A stretch of 64,000 nucleotides of DNA from Vombatus ursinus (GCF_900497805.2 NW_020954570.1:9022586-9086585); one strand, 5' to 3'; counted from the first letter of the stretch, positions 45,290-58,019 are shown. Translations and numbers: made by a program. The notes: generated by a model from the sequence alone, not told the origin.

Positions 45290-45735
45290 GGTAGACAATA
45301 TACCCATACGCATCTTTGACATTTTTATGTAAGACTATCCAAAACCAGAAACAATAAATAGAAGGAAAAAGGATATAGCAAATTTTAAAAACTAAATACA
45401 TTGGCATTAACCTTCCAAGAGTTGTATAGGATTTTTATGTTTAAATGGGGCAAGTATAATAAAGTAGATAATAATATAAAATTTATCTACAGGATTAATG
45501 TGATACCAATCAAAATACTAATGGAATGCTTTGTAGAACTAGACAAAATAGTTTTAAAAATCAATAAAAGAACAAAAGGTAAAAAAAAACAAAAAATCAA
45601 GGGAAATTTTTAAAAAAGAGAGAAAGGCAGATGGAACTTTGTGACATTGTGTGATAAATTGGTAAATATCACAATTATTTGTCACAGATCAATGGTATAG
45701 ATTATATAAGAACCAAATGTACACTACAAACTAAT
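45290..45735 (+). mobile_element. L1 ORF2 C-terminal fragment
   Basis: Codons around 45476-45590 read FIYRINVIPIKILMECFVEL then DKIVLKINK, matching the FIYRFNAIPIKLPMTFFTEL region of L1 ORF2. Decayed; interrupted by an L2-like piece and continues near 46290. Confidence 0.65.
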
Positions 45736-46160
45736 AAATGCACAGTAGATGGAGCTTCATGAGTGAGGCATGGAAAGAAGGCATGTTTGACTAAACTTGA
45801 AAGTGGAAAAGAGAACAGTGTATAAATATGGTGAGAAAGGTAACTTGGGGCAAGACTTTTAAAAACTAAAGAGGAGAGAGTTGATTATATTTGATTCTAA
45901 AGGCAATAGAGAGTCTCAATAAAGAAGTTGGAGAGTGACATGGGCATAACTGCACTTTAGGAAAATCACTGTCTTTGGCTGTTGTGTGGAAGATGTATTG
46001 AAATGAGAAATTTGAAGTAGAGAGACCAGTTAGGAGGCTATTGCAGTAGTTCAGCTGATGAGAGCCTGAACTAGGGTGGGATGTTGATTGTGTGGGGAGA
46101 AGAGAATTGGTGTGAAAGATACTGGGAATGTAAAAATAACAAGATTTCACAACTGATTTT
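45736..46160 (-). mobile_element. L2-like LINE fragment, antisense
   Basis: 'tttaggaaaatcactgtctttg', 'gagagaccagttaggaggct' and 'attgcagtagttcagctgatg'. Confidence 0.6.
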
Positions 46161-46289
46161 ATATTTTGGTTTGAAAGTAAGACATTGCAAAGTTGTGAAC
46201 TTTGATGAGTTCAGTAAACCCCAACAGACAAATTACTGGGGTATTCAACAAAATCTGTTGGGAAAATTGTAAATTACTTTTGCAGAAAA

Positions 46290-47020
46290 TGGTGATTGGC
46301 AATCTAAATACGAAAAGTCATACTATCCAAAAATAATCGAAGGCAATAGCTTTCATTGTGAAAAAGGAAAGAGTTTTAAACTAATCTCTTATTTAGCCGC
46401 ATAGAGAAGACATAACGAAAAGAGACGGTTTTGATTTTATGAAAATTTATCTATAGATACAGATACATGCACAAATAAAAGCAGTGCATCCAGAGAAAGA
46501 AAAAAGTGAGCAATAGTTTTTCAGTTAAGCATCTCTGATAAAAACTAGTTACTCCAAGAAAATTACAAAGTCATAAGAGTAAGAGTCATTCTCCAATAGA
46601 TAAGTTGTCCAAAGATAGGAAATTTTCAAAAGAAACACAGCTAAAGAAATTAAGATTAAAACAACTCTGAGGTATCACCTGAAATCCATCAAAATATCAA
46701 AGGTGGTAAAAGATCATTTGGTGCTCATGAAAACTGTCTGTAAATTTATTGCTTGTGACACTGAATTCAACCATTTTAGAAATTTATGTGAGTTCCTACA
46801 GGATAGCTAGAGTTATATTCATAATATTCTTTGTATCAGGAATAAAGACTCTATCTGTGCAGCACTATTTATAGCAGTCCTGTTTGTGACAGCAAAAAAA
46901 ACTGAAAGTAAGCTATGTAGCCAATGATTGGAAGAGGCTAAATAAATAGTTTTCCCTTCTACGTTGTTGGGGTTGGGGACGGAGAGCCCGTGATCTGGAG
47001 AATCCATATAAAATTTTTTG
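46290..47020 (+). mobile_element. L1 ORF2 end / 3' region fragment
   Basis: 'aaaacaactctgaggtatcacc' and 'caatgattggaagaggcta' correspond to the L1 block 'aagacaactctgaggtatcac ... gattggggaatggct'. Confidence 0.5.
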
Positions 47021-48080
47021 GCCCTCCTTTTGTATCAGAGAAGAATTTTTAAAAAAAAATTTTTTTCTCTTATGAAATGTTTACAGTACCATATTGTAAA
47101 ATTTAGGTTAAGTATTTGGTTATGGGCAATTATACAATCCTACACATCTATTTTATACATTTCTGAGTTTTTAAACTTTTTCTGTGTTGTCTGCTGGCCT
47201 TTATATGTGGTCTGCAACTTCCACAAAACATCCCTAAAATTCCAGTTTAATTTTTTATGCTGACCCACAACATATTGAAACCACAGTGGGGAAAATTGTG
47301 ATGCAGAAGGGTTAACTGTATACTTAAATATAGTGGAATGTTATTACATTTTAATGAATGATTATGTTGAAGAATACAATAAAATACCAGGAAACTGATA
47401 AGTGAAGGAGAGTGAAAAAATAGAACTAAAAGAATATACATTGAGGACTACTGCTTTGTAAAAGACATCAAAAGATTTCCAGAACTGATAGTAAATACAG
47501 TGCTCAACACTGGTGTTAACTTCAGTTTTTATACTATCTTCTTTTCTTTTAGCATCAAGTAACTGAAGGGTACAGGCATATAGCCAGTCATTCATAACCA
47601 TTTAAAAAAATACTATTTTGTTTAATTTTTTTTTTACAGAGTTTGAGATGGTTTTGTTTTGCTTATTCTGTATTAATTTATCTTAAACATGTATGTATAT
47701 GTATGTCTATGTGTATTTATTTGGATAAGAAACTTGTAACAAATTATTTTAAGTTCATGTTGTCTTTACACCCTTTTATTTCATTATTATGTTAACTTTA
47801 ATAAGTTTACATGAAATTATTTTAAAATGTAATAACATTATGCTGACAAATTACATTTTTATTATACTTCACATCCAGAGAAATCGGTCCTTAAAAACAT
47901 GAATTCTTGACAAATTTAACAACTTAATATCATGATGATAAATGAGTAGATAGTTTGTTGAGGTATATTTGCTTCAGAGCTAAATCAGTTTAATGAAGAG
48001 TAATTTTCATGATGTACTTATGTATGCTCATAAATACATATATGACTTGCAAATATACTTTGAAGAAAAAGTGCAGTTTG
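47021..48080. other. Intronic sequence, mostly unrecognised
   Basis: An L1-like 3' remnant may continue at 47335-47480; the rest is AT-rich intron with no feature seen. Confidence 0.35.
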
Positions 48081-48371
48081 TTAGGAGGCTGGCGTAGCAT
48101 CATTGGTGGTCTGGGGCCAGCTCCAGAAGGGGAGTTCCAAAGCTGAATGGCCTAGTTTCTTCAGGGCATTTAGCCTTTCAGGGTGTGGGTTCATAAGTTT
48201 CAGCAGTAGCAGGGCATGGTAGGAATGTGTTTCAAGAGTCTGGAGCTAGGTAGAGACAGTAGATTCTCAATAACAAGAGTCCTCTGGTGTGAGTTTCAGA
48301 GCTGAGTGTCATTATCTCCTCCAGGTCTCTGAAGGTTTGGTTCAAAGGATACTCCAACAAGTGATATCATA
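48081..48371. other. Unassigned GC-richer segment
   Basis: About 290 nt less AT-rich than its surroundings ('gtctggggccagctccagaag'), ending where a SINE begins. It looks like a dispersed repeat but I could not place it in a family. Confidence 0.3.
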
Positions 48372-48643
48372 ATCATAATAATAGAAATAACTAGCATTTA
48401 CATAGCACTTTAAGGTGTATAAAATGTTGAACATATATTCTCTCATTTGATTCTATCTTCATAACAACCCTGTGAAGTGGAGTCTATTATTTTCCCCATT
48501 TTGCAGATCAGGAAACTGAAGCTGAAAGAGGTTGTGATTTGCCCAAAGTCACACAGCTTGGAAGTGACTGAGGCAGAATTCAAATTCAGATCTTCTGGAC
48601 TCCTAAGTCCAGCACTCTATCCACTCTGCCACCTAGCTGCTTA
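48372..48643 (-). mobile_element. MIR/CORE-type SINE with tRNA head
   Basis: 'catagcactttaaggtgtat', 'ccattttgcagatcaggaaac', 'gatttgcccaaagtcacacag' and head 'ctatccactctgccacctag'. It ends about 190 nt before the exon at 48836. Confidence 0.8.
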
Positions 48644-48835
48644 ACTAGGCATGGCAGGAAGATGACCATGGGTACAGGATTTAACTTTGATTTTTCAGAA
48701 ATTCTGCCAGAATATTTTACTTATAAAATGTTCTTACTTATCTATTAATTAGTGCTCTGTTCACCACAAGAAAAGTCACAAATAATTTTTTTAAGCTGAA
48801 ATATTTTTAAAAAGTAAATACAACTATTTTTGCAG

Positions 48836-49001
48836 GTACCTTGTGATCTATAATCCTTATGAACAAGAGCGTCACTCTGTGGTTTCAGTCTATGTGAGTT
48901 CATCAAAAGTTAAACTCCTCACAGATTCAGGAAAACCTGTCTTAATTCAAATTAGTGCTGTTTGGGAGGGACCCAATACAATTTCAAATGAGGCATATCA
49001 G
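48836..49001 (+). CDS. MAN2A1: Mannosidase II exon (YLVIYNP...NEAYQ)
   Basis: The exon has 166 nt, with acceptor 'ctatttttgcag' and donor 'gtatgt'. One base completes the Arg codon from the previous exon, then YLVIYNPYEQERHSVVSVYV follows and the exon ends TISNEAYQ in phase 0. Human MAN2A1 has YLVVYNPLEQDRISLVSVYV, about 34 of 55 residues matching over the exon. It encodes part of the beta-sandwich region after the catalytic barrel. A SINE ends about 190 nt upstream and an L2-like 3' end lies about 70 nt downstream. Confidence 0.95.
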
Positions 49002-49071
49002 GTATGTTACTTGTTTGTACCTCTCTCATACACTTATATTCTGTTTTGTTTTATTATTACTTTCAGGTGTA

Positions 49072-49190
49072 TCGTATCTCCCCTACTATATTGTAAGCTC
49101 CTCAAGAGCCAAGATTGTGGAATTTTAAATCTTTGTGTGATTTGTTGCCTAGAAACAGTGTCTTATGTAATTGATGATTAATAAATATTT
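49072..49190 (+). mobile_element. L2-like LINE 3' end
   Basis: 'atattgtaagctcctcaagag' and tail 'gatgattaataaatatttc', just after the donor at 49002. Confidence 0.55.
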
Positions 49191-49980
49191 CAGTTTACCT
49201 TGTTACATTAAACACAATGTAGTCAGTATTATGTACTATTGGCTACATTTGGTTTGTATGTGTAAATAATTGAAATTATTAGTTACTATGCATGATATGG
49301 TTAAAATTAAAACTACTATCAATTCACATGTGATCTATAGTGTCATGTTTTATTGTCTTGGTTTCCCAGAAAAGTGTTATAGACTTTTCAGTTCTTAGTA
49401 TTGTGGGTCTTAGTAATTCATGTAGTCTATTTTCAATATTTCTGGATAATTTTAATGCAGCTTTTACAATAAGGTTTAATGAATTAGAAAAGAAAGCCTT
49501 CTTAAACTGCTAAAATCACAAAAGATATAAGCTATATAATATAAACATTTCTGAGAATTTCATTAAGTAATCCATTTTAAATGATGTTCCAAATTTAACC
49601 CTACAGATTGAATTTTTAGTCTGGGATTTACTTAATTGGAATTATATTAATTTGAAAGGGAATTAGCAGAGTGGTCTGATATAAACTTATAGGAAACTCA
49701 CCAAAGAGTATATACTTCATGCTCACACAATTAAGTGTATCACCTTTATTTTACAAATCTAGAGCATGTTAGGAACTTGTGGAATCAATATTTTTTTTAA
49801 AAAAGAAATTTTTATCTTTAATTCATTCATTTAACGTTCAGCACATTTACTAAGCATCTACAATGTTCAAAGAACTAGATTATCTTTGTATCTCTGTTGC
49901 CAACGTTTACTAATCCTTTGCTAGAAGAATGCCATTAGAAAAGTATTTAGAAATAGCCACATAATGCTTGCATATTTGAT
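49191..49980. other. Intronic sequence, nothing recognised
   Basis: AT-rich intron between exons. Confidence 0.4.
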
Positions 49981-49981
49981 C

Positions 49982-50165
49982 GTAGCATCATAGTTTTAGA
50001 AAGAACCTTTGAGGTCTTTGGGTCGAGCTTTCTCCTTACAAATGAAGAAGTTGAAGTCTGGAGAGGGTTGTATGTCTTAACCTAAGTCACACAACTAGTA
50101 AGTGTGGGTTTTGAGCCTAGGTTTTTCTAACTTTAAGTCCAGTAGGCTCTCAGCATGCTGACTCT
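49982..50165. mobile_element. MIR/CORE-type SINE
   Basis: 'gcatcatagttttagaaagaac', 'aatgaagaagttgaagtctgg' and 'agtcacacaactagtaagtg'. Confidence 0.6.
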
Positions 50166-50363
50166 GATGTCTAATATTAAAATCTTATATGTCTCCTTAG
50201 GATTTGGAGTTTTACCCTAGGTTGTCCAGGCAAATTCCCTCAGGAATAGATTTGCTCCATATAGTGTTTAAAATTTTTATTATAGAGAGGATATTTTTCC
50301 CTCATTAATAACAATTGATAGTTGATTGAATTCCTTAACTGTTTTTCCCTCCACATTCAACAG

Positions 50364-50582
50364 ATTTCCTTTGTAGCCCATCTGCTGCCGTTAAGTATGA
50401 AAATATACCAGCTTTCGGAATCAGAGGACTCAGAGTTACACATAGCTACTTATACGATCTATAATATGGAAGCAAGTTCTGGAACAATTTTCAAGATAAA
50501 AGAAATGAAATTCAATACAGATGACATAACTATAGAGAACTCATATATAAAACTTGATTTTAGTGGATCTGGATTAATGGAG
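50364..50582 (+). CDS. MAN2A1: Mannosidase II exon (ISFVAHLLPL...GSGLME)
   Basis: The exon has 219 nt (73 codons, phase 0 at both ends), with acceptor 'acattcaacag' and donor 'gtatgt'. It aligns to the human MAN2A1 stretch that starts ISFRAHIPPL and ends QTGLMK. It is the least conserved exon, about 31 of 73 residues matching, with anchors ISF-AH, IT-ENS and GLM. The reading frame is open and both splice sites are canonical, so the low identity reflects divergence rather than decay. Confidence 0.93.
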
Positions 50583-51024
50583 GTATGTAAAAATAAGTAT
50601 GATCACTTATCATTAGTGCTTATCATATGCAAAAAAATTACAATATGCAGGAGCCACCTCGCCTCCCTCCCACCCCCCATTCCCCAACCCAGTATATATT
50701 GGGAGCCTTATAGAATTTACAGAAGTTACTGGGAGAGAGTCTAGATGGACACTAGTCCCTTGATACTGTAAATTTCCTAAACTAGTCCCCTACTCTTGTA
50801 TTTTTTCCATGCTATGGAATGACAGTGGCTCTTGTGAAGGCAATTAATATCCTTTCATACTGATCCAACAGGAATCTTTGAAGTTTGCCATAACTAAGTT
50901 GTTTGCTTCCTTGTGGTTTTATATTTTCCTTAAATAGGAAATTGAGATAGTGAGATTATTTGTACTTAGAATTTGTGGCAGTTTGGTTGTTAATATTTAC
51001 AAATGGGGAATTTTCTATCCTTAG

Positions 51025-51147
51025 AAAATGACTAATAAAGAGGATGGTAAAATCCATGAAGTCAAAGTGGAATTTACATGGTATGGAACCAGAAATGGTA
51101 GAGACAAGAGTGGTGCTTATCTTTTCTTACCTGATGGAGAAGCCAAG
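51025..51147 (+). CDS. MAN2A1: Mannosidase II exon (KEDGK...[16 protein letters not shown])
   Basis: The exon has 123 nt (41 codons, phase 0), with acceptor 'ttctatccttag' and donor 'gtatgt'. It contains [20 protein letters not shown], a strongly conserved GH38 mannosidase II block. Human MAN2A1 has [20 protein letters not shown] and human MAN2A2 has [22 protein letters not shown], so YGTR and GEAK are MAN2A2-like while the flanking KEDGK..HEV is MAN2A1-like. The upstream intron is only about 440 nt. Confidence 0.95.
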
Positions 51148-51239
51148 GTATGTTCTCAATGCTTAAGCACCCCAATACTTTTGGAAGGTTAAGGAATGAG
51201 AAAGAAAATTCTTCTAACCTAGGAAAAGAGGTTTGATTC

Positions 51240-51420
51240 GATGTATAGACCTGAAACTGGAGTCATAAGATCTTGCATTTGAATCTTGATGGTATTGCTT
51301 AGTGCCTGTTATATACTATGTAACCATGAGTGTGTCACAACCTCTAATTTCTTTATGAGGAAAAAGAGGGTTGGATAAAATCACCTCTAAAGTCCATTCC
51401 AGTGCTTAACTCTGTTATCC
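51240..51420 (+). mobile_element. MIR-type SINE
   Basis: 'gaaactggagtcataagatct', 'actatgtaaccatgagtgtgt' and 'aaaatcacctctaaagtcc'. Confidence 0.55.
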
Positions 51421-52434
51421 CGTAGTCCCATTTATTAATCTTTTCACCATATATTGACTTAAGTTTTGGGCCATATGTTATGTCAGTTTACTTAACCATT
51501 TATAATGGAAAACAAGAGTAAATGAAATTTGGAAAATTGATGGAGTTAATGACATAATTTTCTAATTTTTCCCCAATTTTTCAGAATAAAATTCAGTTCA
51601 AATTTTACAGTTATCAAAAAAATTTTTACAGTTAACACATTGTCCTCATAAATAGAAATAGTACGGACTGTATGCGATTCTCTGCATGTGATTTTATGTT
51701 TATGTGTACACATATTCATGCATTTTGGGTCTAAGCTAGCATTTGGTTATTCATTGACTCATTTGTAGATTTTCTAGGTTCCATGCATTTCTTCTTTCAA
51801 TCTCCTGCTTCCCATCTTTTAACAATTTGTCTTTTCATTGACACCTATACCATACAATCCAAAGATGATGAAAGAAAATAATCATTTTCTAATTCTTTTG
51901 TATTTATTTATCTTTTAGATCTCACTCCTTAAAATGAATATTACTTTGTTTTCATTTGAATTCTATAATTTATTCACTAGGTCTATAATTTTGTCTCTAT
52001 TTGATTCATAGTATGTTTCTTGAGTAAATGAGAAATTTCTAAATACTATGATGTAGAATAGAGATTTGAATAGTAAAAAGTACTATTGAATATTTGAAAG
52101 GGCATGAGGGATAAGAAGAAAAAGAGCAATATTTATACTCCAAAGTCTCTGGAAAATAGAATATGAATGAACCTTAGTAAAAGTTCAGATGCAGAAGCAT
52201 TACTAAAATGTGTAATAAATTTTAAGTGGTAGCATTAATATTGTCTTAATAGTTGCTTTATGTAGTTGGTGTGTGGTTAGAAAAATAGATATTTTTTTCT
52301 TAATCAAGTGTTGGTTTCACTCTATATTTTAAAATTACCCATAAAACAACACTATGATTAATTTTTTTTTAGTTATTTAGTCTTTAACTTAAATGTCAAA
52401 TTGAAAATCTTATACACAAGCCTTCTAGTATGAC
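51421..52434. other. Intronic sequence, nothing recognised
   Basis: AT-rich intron; no exon or nameable repeat seen. Confidence 0.4.
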
Positions 52435-54485
52435 CAGAGATGACAGCGAGCTTGCTTTGTTCTATACTTGAATGCAATAAAAGTAAATAGCTTCCTTGAG
52501 ATAACCTCAGGATGGAGACCTTGAAAGCCCCAGGTGCAAGAGTAATTCCTGACCAGTGTGGTGCCAGTCAGCCATAGTGCTCTGACCTGGGCAACCCAGG
52601 ACCCTGTTACTCTGTCCTGAGACACCAGAGAAGACCCTAAATATTCCAGCCTCTGAACCTCAAAGGTCCAGAGGAATCCTAACACAAGGGATAGGAAACA
52701 CTTGTGTCAGCACAAGAGGCTAAAGGATACAGAGAAGGACCATGCACTGAACCTCACTCAAAAGCACAATAGAGATTATAGACTGACTCTGGCATAAAAT
52801 CTCAGTCCAGGAAGTAAAACTAGAGAGATGAATATATCAAGGAAAATATCATCGAATATCAAAAATTATTGCAAGTCTAACTCCATAACAACTGGAAGCA
52901 GAGATTCAAAGAAAAGACTTTTCCACAAGTACTATATGAATACCTAGAATAAATGAATAAAGAGATTATGAAATGAAATCAAAGCTCCTAAGGAAAGAAT
53001 GTGAAAGAGAATAAGTAGCTTAGAAGAGAAAACAGTAGAACTTAACCAAGAAATAAATTTTCTAAGAACTGGAAGAGACCAAAAGAAAAAATAAATGACT
53101 CTATGAAACAGCAAAAAAATGTTAGGGGGGGAAAAACACAAAAGATTAAAAAAAAATAGAAGAAAATGTAAGCTGATTTTTTTTAATGACCTGGAAAACA
53201 GGTCAAGGAGAGATAAATTAAAATTCAGATAGCTTAGACCCAGAGAGCAAAGCAAATATAGGGGAAAAAAATACACTGATTATCTCCTGAAAGGAATCTT
53301 AACATGAAAAGTCCCAGGAATGTCACACTCAAAATCTAGAGCTCCCAAATCAAAGGAAAAAAATACCATATAAATCCAGAGACCAATTTAAGTAATGAGT
53401 AACTACAGTCAAGATCACACAAGACCTAGCAACTTCTACTGAAAATGAAAGGTGATCTTGTAAAACACTATTCCTAAAGGCAAAAGAGAAAAGCCTACTA
53501 CCAGTAATAATTACTCTGCGAATTTGAGTGTAATTTTACAGGGGAGAAAGTGAATCTTTAATGGAATAGAAGATTTTCAAAGCATTTCTGATAAAAAGAT
53601 CAGAGTTGAATAGGAACTTTGAAATACAAATACAAGAGTTCAGAGAAACCCAGAAAGGTAAATGTATTTGAGCAATTGGAATAAAACTATATGATGATGT
53701 AGTGCTAACTTTCTAATGGAGGAGAAGAAAGTAAGTGTCCCTTAAAACAGTAACTTCTTAAAACAACATTGAAGAGATTAAATAAGAAAACAGAGGTCCT
53801 AGGGAGTGGATTGGTTCTGTTCTGAGGGTTTGAAGAGGGGAAAGAAAAAAGGATGAAAGGAATACACTGTTAGAAAGGAGGAAGGTGATGGGGCTTGCCT
53901 TTTATCTTAATTAGCATGAATGGAAAGAAAATACAAACATGGAAGAAAGAGTGAGGGAAGTGCGTCTCAGATGAATAAACTTCACTCTTAACCTGAAGTG
54001 AACAAAAGAAGGTTGAATACACACAGTTTTGTGTAGCTGTATATCCAGTTCCATAAGAAAATAAGTGGAGATGACAGTCATGGAGAGGGCATTAAGAGGA
54101 AAGATAATATTGTGGAAGAAAGGATTACAAAGACAGCACACTTCCTGATCCTGAAGGATTATTAAAAGGAGGAACAGTAGAAAGAAAAATAACTAAAATC
54201 TAAAGGACTGCCTTATATTGCCTCTTAGACAGTTGGGGAATGGCTGAACAAATCAATGTAATGTGCTATTGTTGACTCTTATGAAATTATGAAAGAGACA
54301 ATTATAGAGAATCCTTGGCAGTATGAACTGATTGGGAGTGAAGCAAATAATCAAGAACAGTTTATACAAAGACAACATTGTAAAGTGAAATTACTCTGAA
54401 GATACCTCTTATCAAGGCACTGACCAGCCATGTCTCCAGAGTTCCTATGATGAATCTTGCCATCTCCTCTCTGAAAGAGCGGTAG
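52435..54485 (+). mobile_element. Degenerate ORF1-only L1 (HAL1-like), second copy
   Basis: About 2 kb, with the same order as the copy at 3950-7430. It has a 5' region, a decayed ORF1 (C-terminal remnant around 53535-53660), then 'tatatgatgatgtagtgcta', 'aacagaggtcctagggagtgg' and an L1-like 3' end at 54230-54480. Both copies pass from ORF1 to the 3' region at the same place without RT sequence, so this is the family's structure, not a private deletion. Confidence 0.6.
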
Positions 54486-54511
54486 CAATTTCTCTGTAGA
54501 GAAAGTATAGA

Positions 54512-54532
54512 ATTGAGAGAGAGAGAGAGAGT
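54512..54532. repeat. (GA)n microsatellite
   Basis: Short GA run followed by TG-rich sequence. Confidence 0.85.
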
Positions 54533-54534
54533 AT

Positions 54535-55180
54535 GTGTGTATATCTATGTGATTATTTTATGTATGTGTGAATATTTTAAAACAAGCAACATAAAATGGA
54601 GGTTTATGGTTTCATATAGAGTCTTCTGTTTTTGTAAATTTAAAGGAAGTAAAGCCTTGTACAACTTTCAGTTTGGTATTTTTTTTCCCAAGTAAAGAGA
54701 TAACTTTTCTCTAAAGGAATGTAAAGCTTGACTATGTAGGGTAGATTGTAGTGGTTCCGAGTCTTTTTGATGTAATGTACTTCCAGCCTCCATTCTCACT
54801 CTGCTAAAATTTATCCTTCATACCACTACCAGAGTACTCTTTTTAATGAACAGTAGAAGAGGAGACAAAGTAGTATATTGAGAAAATACATAGGATATAA
54901 TCCATGACTGGAATAGGATACTGAAAAAGTACATATTATTGATAAGTAACAGGATGGGGAAAAATGGAGGCAGGAGAATGGTGTAAATGTAAAGTTCACC
55001 TAGGGAAATATACTTATGTCCGGAAATTTAGGTACTTTAGGGTGGAATCGTAGTTGAGAGCATGTAAGTCAAGATCAGTGGAGCAGAAATGAAGTGGATC
55101 ATATTACACCCCACTTAAATAAAAAGAAGACATAGATGAGGACTTCAGGAAACAGATCCCATATATAGCATGGAGGCCTA
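54535..55180. other. Intronic sequence, nothing recognised
   Basis: No exon or nameable repeat seen. Confidence 0.4.
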
Positions 55181-55184
55181 GTGT

Positions 55185-55312
55185 AGTAGTAGTCTTTGAG
55201 AGCAGGGACTTTTTTTTTTTTTTTTTTTTGCTTGTTTTCTTTATGTCCCCAGCATCATAGCACAGTGATTGGCACATAGTAAAGACTTAAATGCTTGTTG
55301 TCTGACTAATGG
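55185..55312 (+). mobile_element. L2-like LINE 3' end with a poly-T tract
   Basis: 'tctttgagagcagggac', a T run, 'tatgtccccagcatcatagc' and tail 'tgattggcacatagtaaag'. Confidence 0.6.
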
Positions 55313-55895
55313 ACTAGTGATGGAATATATAAAATATCCAGACATCTGCTGGCTTTCTACCATAGCAAAGCATCTAATTATTTCTTTATTGCCTAAATGA
55401 TAATTTTATACTTAAAAAAGGTAACAGAACCAACAAGGGGAAATTTATTCTTTGCATGATCCTTCTAGCAAGTAGGAACTGGTTGCTTTAGTGAAAATCC
55501 TGGGAACTTGGAAATAACTATTTACTCCACTTTAAAATTTGGGATAAAGAAGGTGAAAAAAGCCTGACATAGTTATATTTACCTAAGAATTGGAGATAAT
55601 AGATTTCAAAGGGTTCAGAAAAAGGCTAAGTTACCTAAAATTCTACAAATGAATTCAACCTAGGAAAGATACAAAGCTCCCCAGAAATGAAATTTAGAAG
55701 ACTGTAAGGAAAAGGAAGACATAAGAGACCAATGTGAGTTTCACAAGGGAGTCACAATTTTGAAGAAGAGGAAGAGGGAACAGCATTAGAAACCAAAGTA
55801 AATGGATGGGGAACTCATCACCAACTTTGGTTTTTAAAAAGATGTCTACAGAAGATGGAAGCAAGAGCAGATTAACAGAAGGAATCCAAAAGTAT

Positions 55896-56111
55896 AATAA
55901 TAATATTGAAAATAATATTAACATTTATAAATATAATTTCATTTATCCACAAAACAACCCTATGAGGTTGATTCCATTATTATCAACATTTGACATATAA
56001 GGGAACTGAAGCACAGAGGGTCACAACTGCACGTAAATGTCTGAGATTGGATTTGAACTTGGGTCTTCTTGATTCCAAGTCCAGCATTCTAACCAATGTG
56101 CCATCTAGCTT
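55896..56111 (-). mobile_element. MIR/CORE-type SINE with tRNA head
   Basis: 'tttatccacaaaacaacccta', 'tgagattggatttgaacttgg' and head 'aaccaatgtgccatctagct'. Confidence 0.65.
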
Positions 56112-56216
56112 TCATTCATTTTAAAAAAATAATAGTGTCAGAATTACCAAGGCTCAGAATAAACTGAAACTGAATAAAACTAAAGATAGCGCAGATTATT
56201 TTTTAAAAGCTGTTTT

Positions 56217-56383
56217 GGGGCAGCTAGGTGGCGCAGTGAATAGAATACTGGCCCTGGAGTCAGGAGGACCTGAGTTCAAATATGACCTCAGACATTAGTT
56301 GTGTGACCATGGGCAAGTCACTTAATACCAATTGCTATCTCTCTCCCCACTCCCCCAAGAAATAAAAAAAAAAAAAAAAAAAG
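56217..56383 (+). mobile_element. tRNA-headed SINE, near full-length
   Basis: Head 'ggggcagctaggtggcgcag', 'gtcaggaggacctgagttca', 'catgggcaagtcacttaat' and an A tail. Duplication 'aaaagctrtttt' at 56205-56216 and 56379-56390 (one mismatch). Confidence 0.92.
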
Positions 56384-56614
56384 CTATTTTGCAGTTCAAG
56401 GAGAGAGAACAAAAGGGGAAATATAGGACTGATGCTTTAGGTAGTTGGGACAGTGATAACAGAATGTAGAGAAGTGGGATATTCGAACTCTTGGGTTTTT
56501 TTTTTCCTCTGCTAAGACAAGTTATATTTTAGATTGGAAAGGACAAAACAAAAATTACTAATAGGAAATTGGTGCCCTTGTATTCATTTTGAGTATATAT
56601 TTCATTTTTACTTA

Positions 56615-56735
56615 AGTGTGTTCAGAGTGTAAGCATCTTGAGGTGAGGGAATGTTTGTTTTTGTCTTTATATTCCTAGTACTTAGCACAGTGTCTGCACA
56701 CAATAGGCACTTAATAAATGCTTCTTGATGAATAC
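56615..56735 (+). mobile_element. L2-like LINE 3' end
   Basis: 'ttcctagtacttagcacagtg' and tail 'ggcacttaataaatgcttc'. Confidence 0.65.
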
Positions 56736-56774
56736 AGAGAAATTTTGCTCCTTGCTGCTCTTGATTAATTAAGC

Positions 56775-57745
56775 CACAAAGTAGAGTGTCATCCGCAGAT
56801 GTTGAAGATACAGCAGAAATGATACACTGGCAGTGATTTTGAAAAGTTATGGAGGTCCTGCAATATTAAAGAAGGGCCGATATTGTCCCAAATTTAAAAA
56901 AAAAAAAAAAATGGAGGTTAGTCCACAAATTCTATACCAGTGGATTTTAATTCCTGGAAACAATTCTGAAACATAGAAGAGATTATTAATGAACATTTAC
57001 AAAATGATGCAATGATCACAAAATTCAGCATCATTTCATAAAAAACTGGTAGTGCAAGACTAACCTCATTTTCTTTTTTGTTAGGGGATCTGGTAGGTTA
57101 GGGGAATGCTACAGATGTAAATCACCTAAATTTTAGCAGAGTGTCCACAGGTAGGGAGCTCTGCTCAGTTATTTCGTTAAAGAGATAAATAAGTATGAGC
57201 ATTCATTTCAGGTTGAATCAAACTCTACTTAGGTTGTGGGAGCAGATCCCTGAGACGTGAACAGGCAGTCACACTCCAGAACTTTTATTTAGTATTTAAT
57301 GTTCATTCTGAGGTGTACAGTTATGATAACTCTCATTTCCCAGGGTAGTGGGGCACTGGGAGTTCCAAAAATATCTTGACATAATATTTGACCAAATCTA
57401 ATAAGATAAGGAGTTAATAGACAAAAATATAAAGACTTACACTTTGATTTTAAAAATAATTTTCTCAAGTGTAAGAGGGAAAGATAAATTTGCCTTAAAA
57501 AGACCTAAAGGTCTTTCTTGAAAGATAGTTTGTCTTAGAAAGGCCTAGTGATTTTCCTGGACTGCAAAGTCAATATGAATCAACAGTGTGGTATGGCAGC
57601 CAAGAAAGTGAATCCCATCTCGAGCTGCATTAAGAGAACAGTAATGTCCAAAACTAAGGAAGGTTATGGTCCTGCTGGACTTTTCTTTGTTCAGTTGACA
57701 TCTAAAATGTTTTACTCCATTTGGGACATCATGTTTTAGAAAGGT
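56775..57745 (+). mobile_element. CR1/L3-like LINE, RT region and 3' part
   Basis: 'ccagtggattttaattcctgg', 'gcaagactaacctcattttc' and 'cctaaattttagcagagtgtc' match the CR1-type RT stretch (LTS-PGK, QTNLI, LDFSKAF). The 3' part near 57600-57740 follows ('gctgcattaagagaacagt'). Decayed. Confidence 0.55.
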
Positions 57746-57859
57746 GTATTTCTTATTTTTTCAAGTGTTCTCCTTGAAAATTTATCCCTAGTTGTGGTCT
57801 TTGAGGCAGATAGTAATAGTAATCTCTGTATCACCGAAGAAGTATAGTACACTTTTACA

Positions 57860-57990
57860 GTCTTTGTTCCATTGGACCCTTATGGCACCATATGGGCAGA
57901 GTGGATTTTACCTCCATTTTTCAGATGGAGAAACTGAGGGTCAAGGAGGTTGGAAGGCCTAGGATTATGTGGCTAATGGTACAACAATCT
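57860..57990. mobile_element. MIR-type SINE fragment
   Basis: 'acctccatttttcagatggag' and 'aaactgagggtcaaggagg'. Confidence 0.5.
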
Positions 57991-58019
57991 CTTAACACTT
58001 TGCCTGACAATCACACCTC

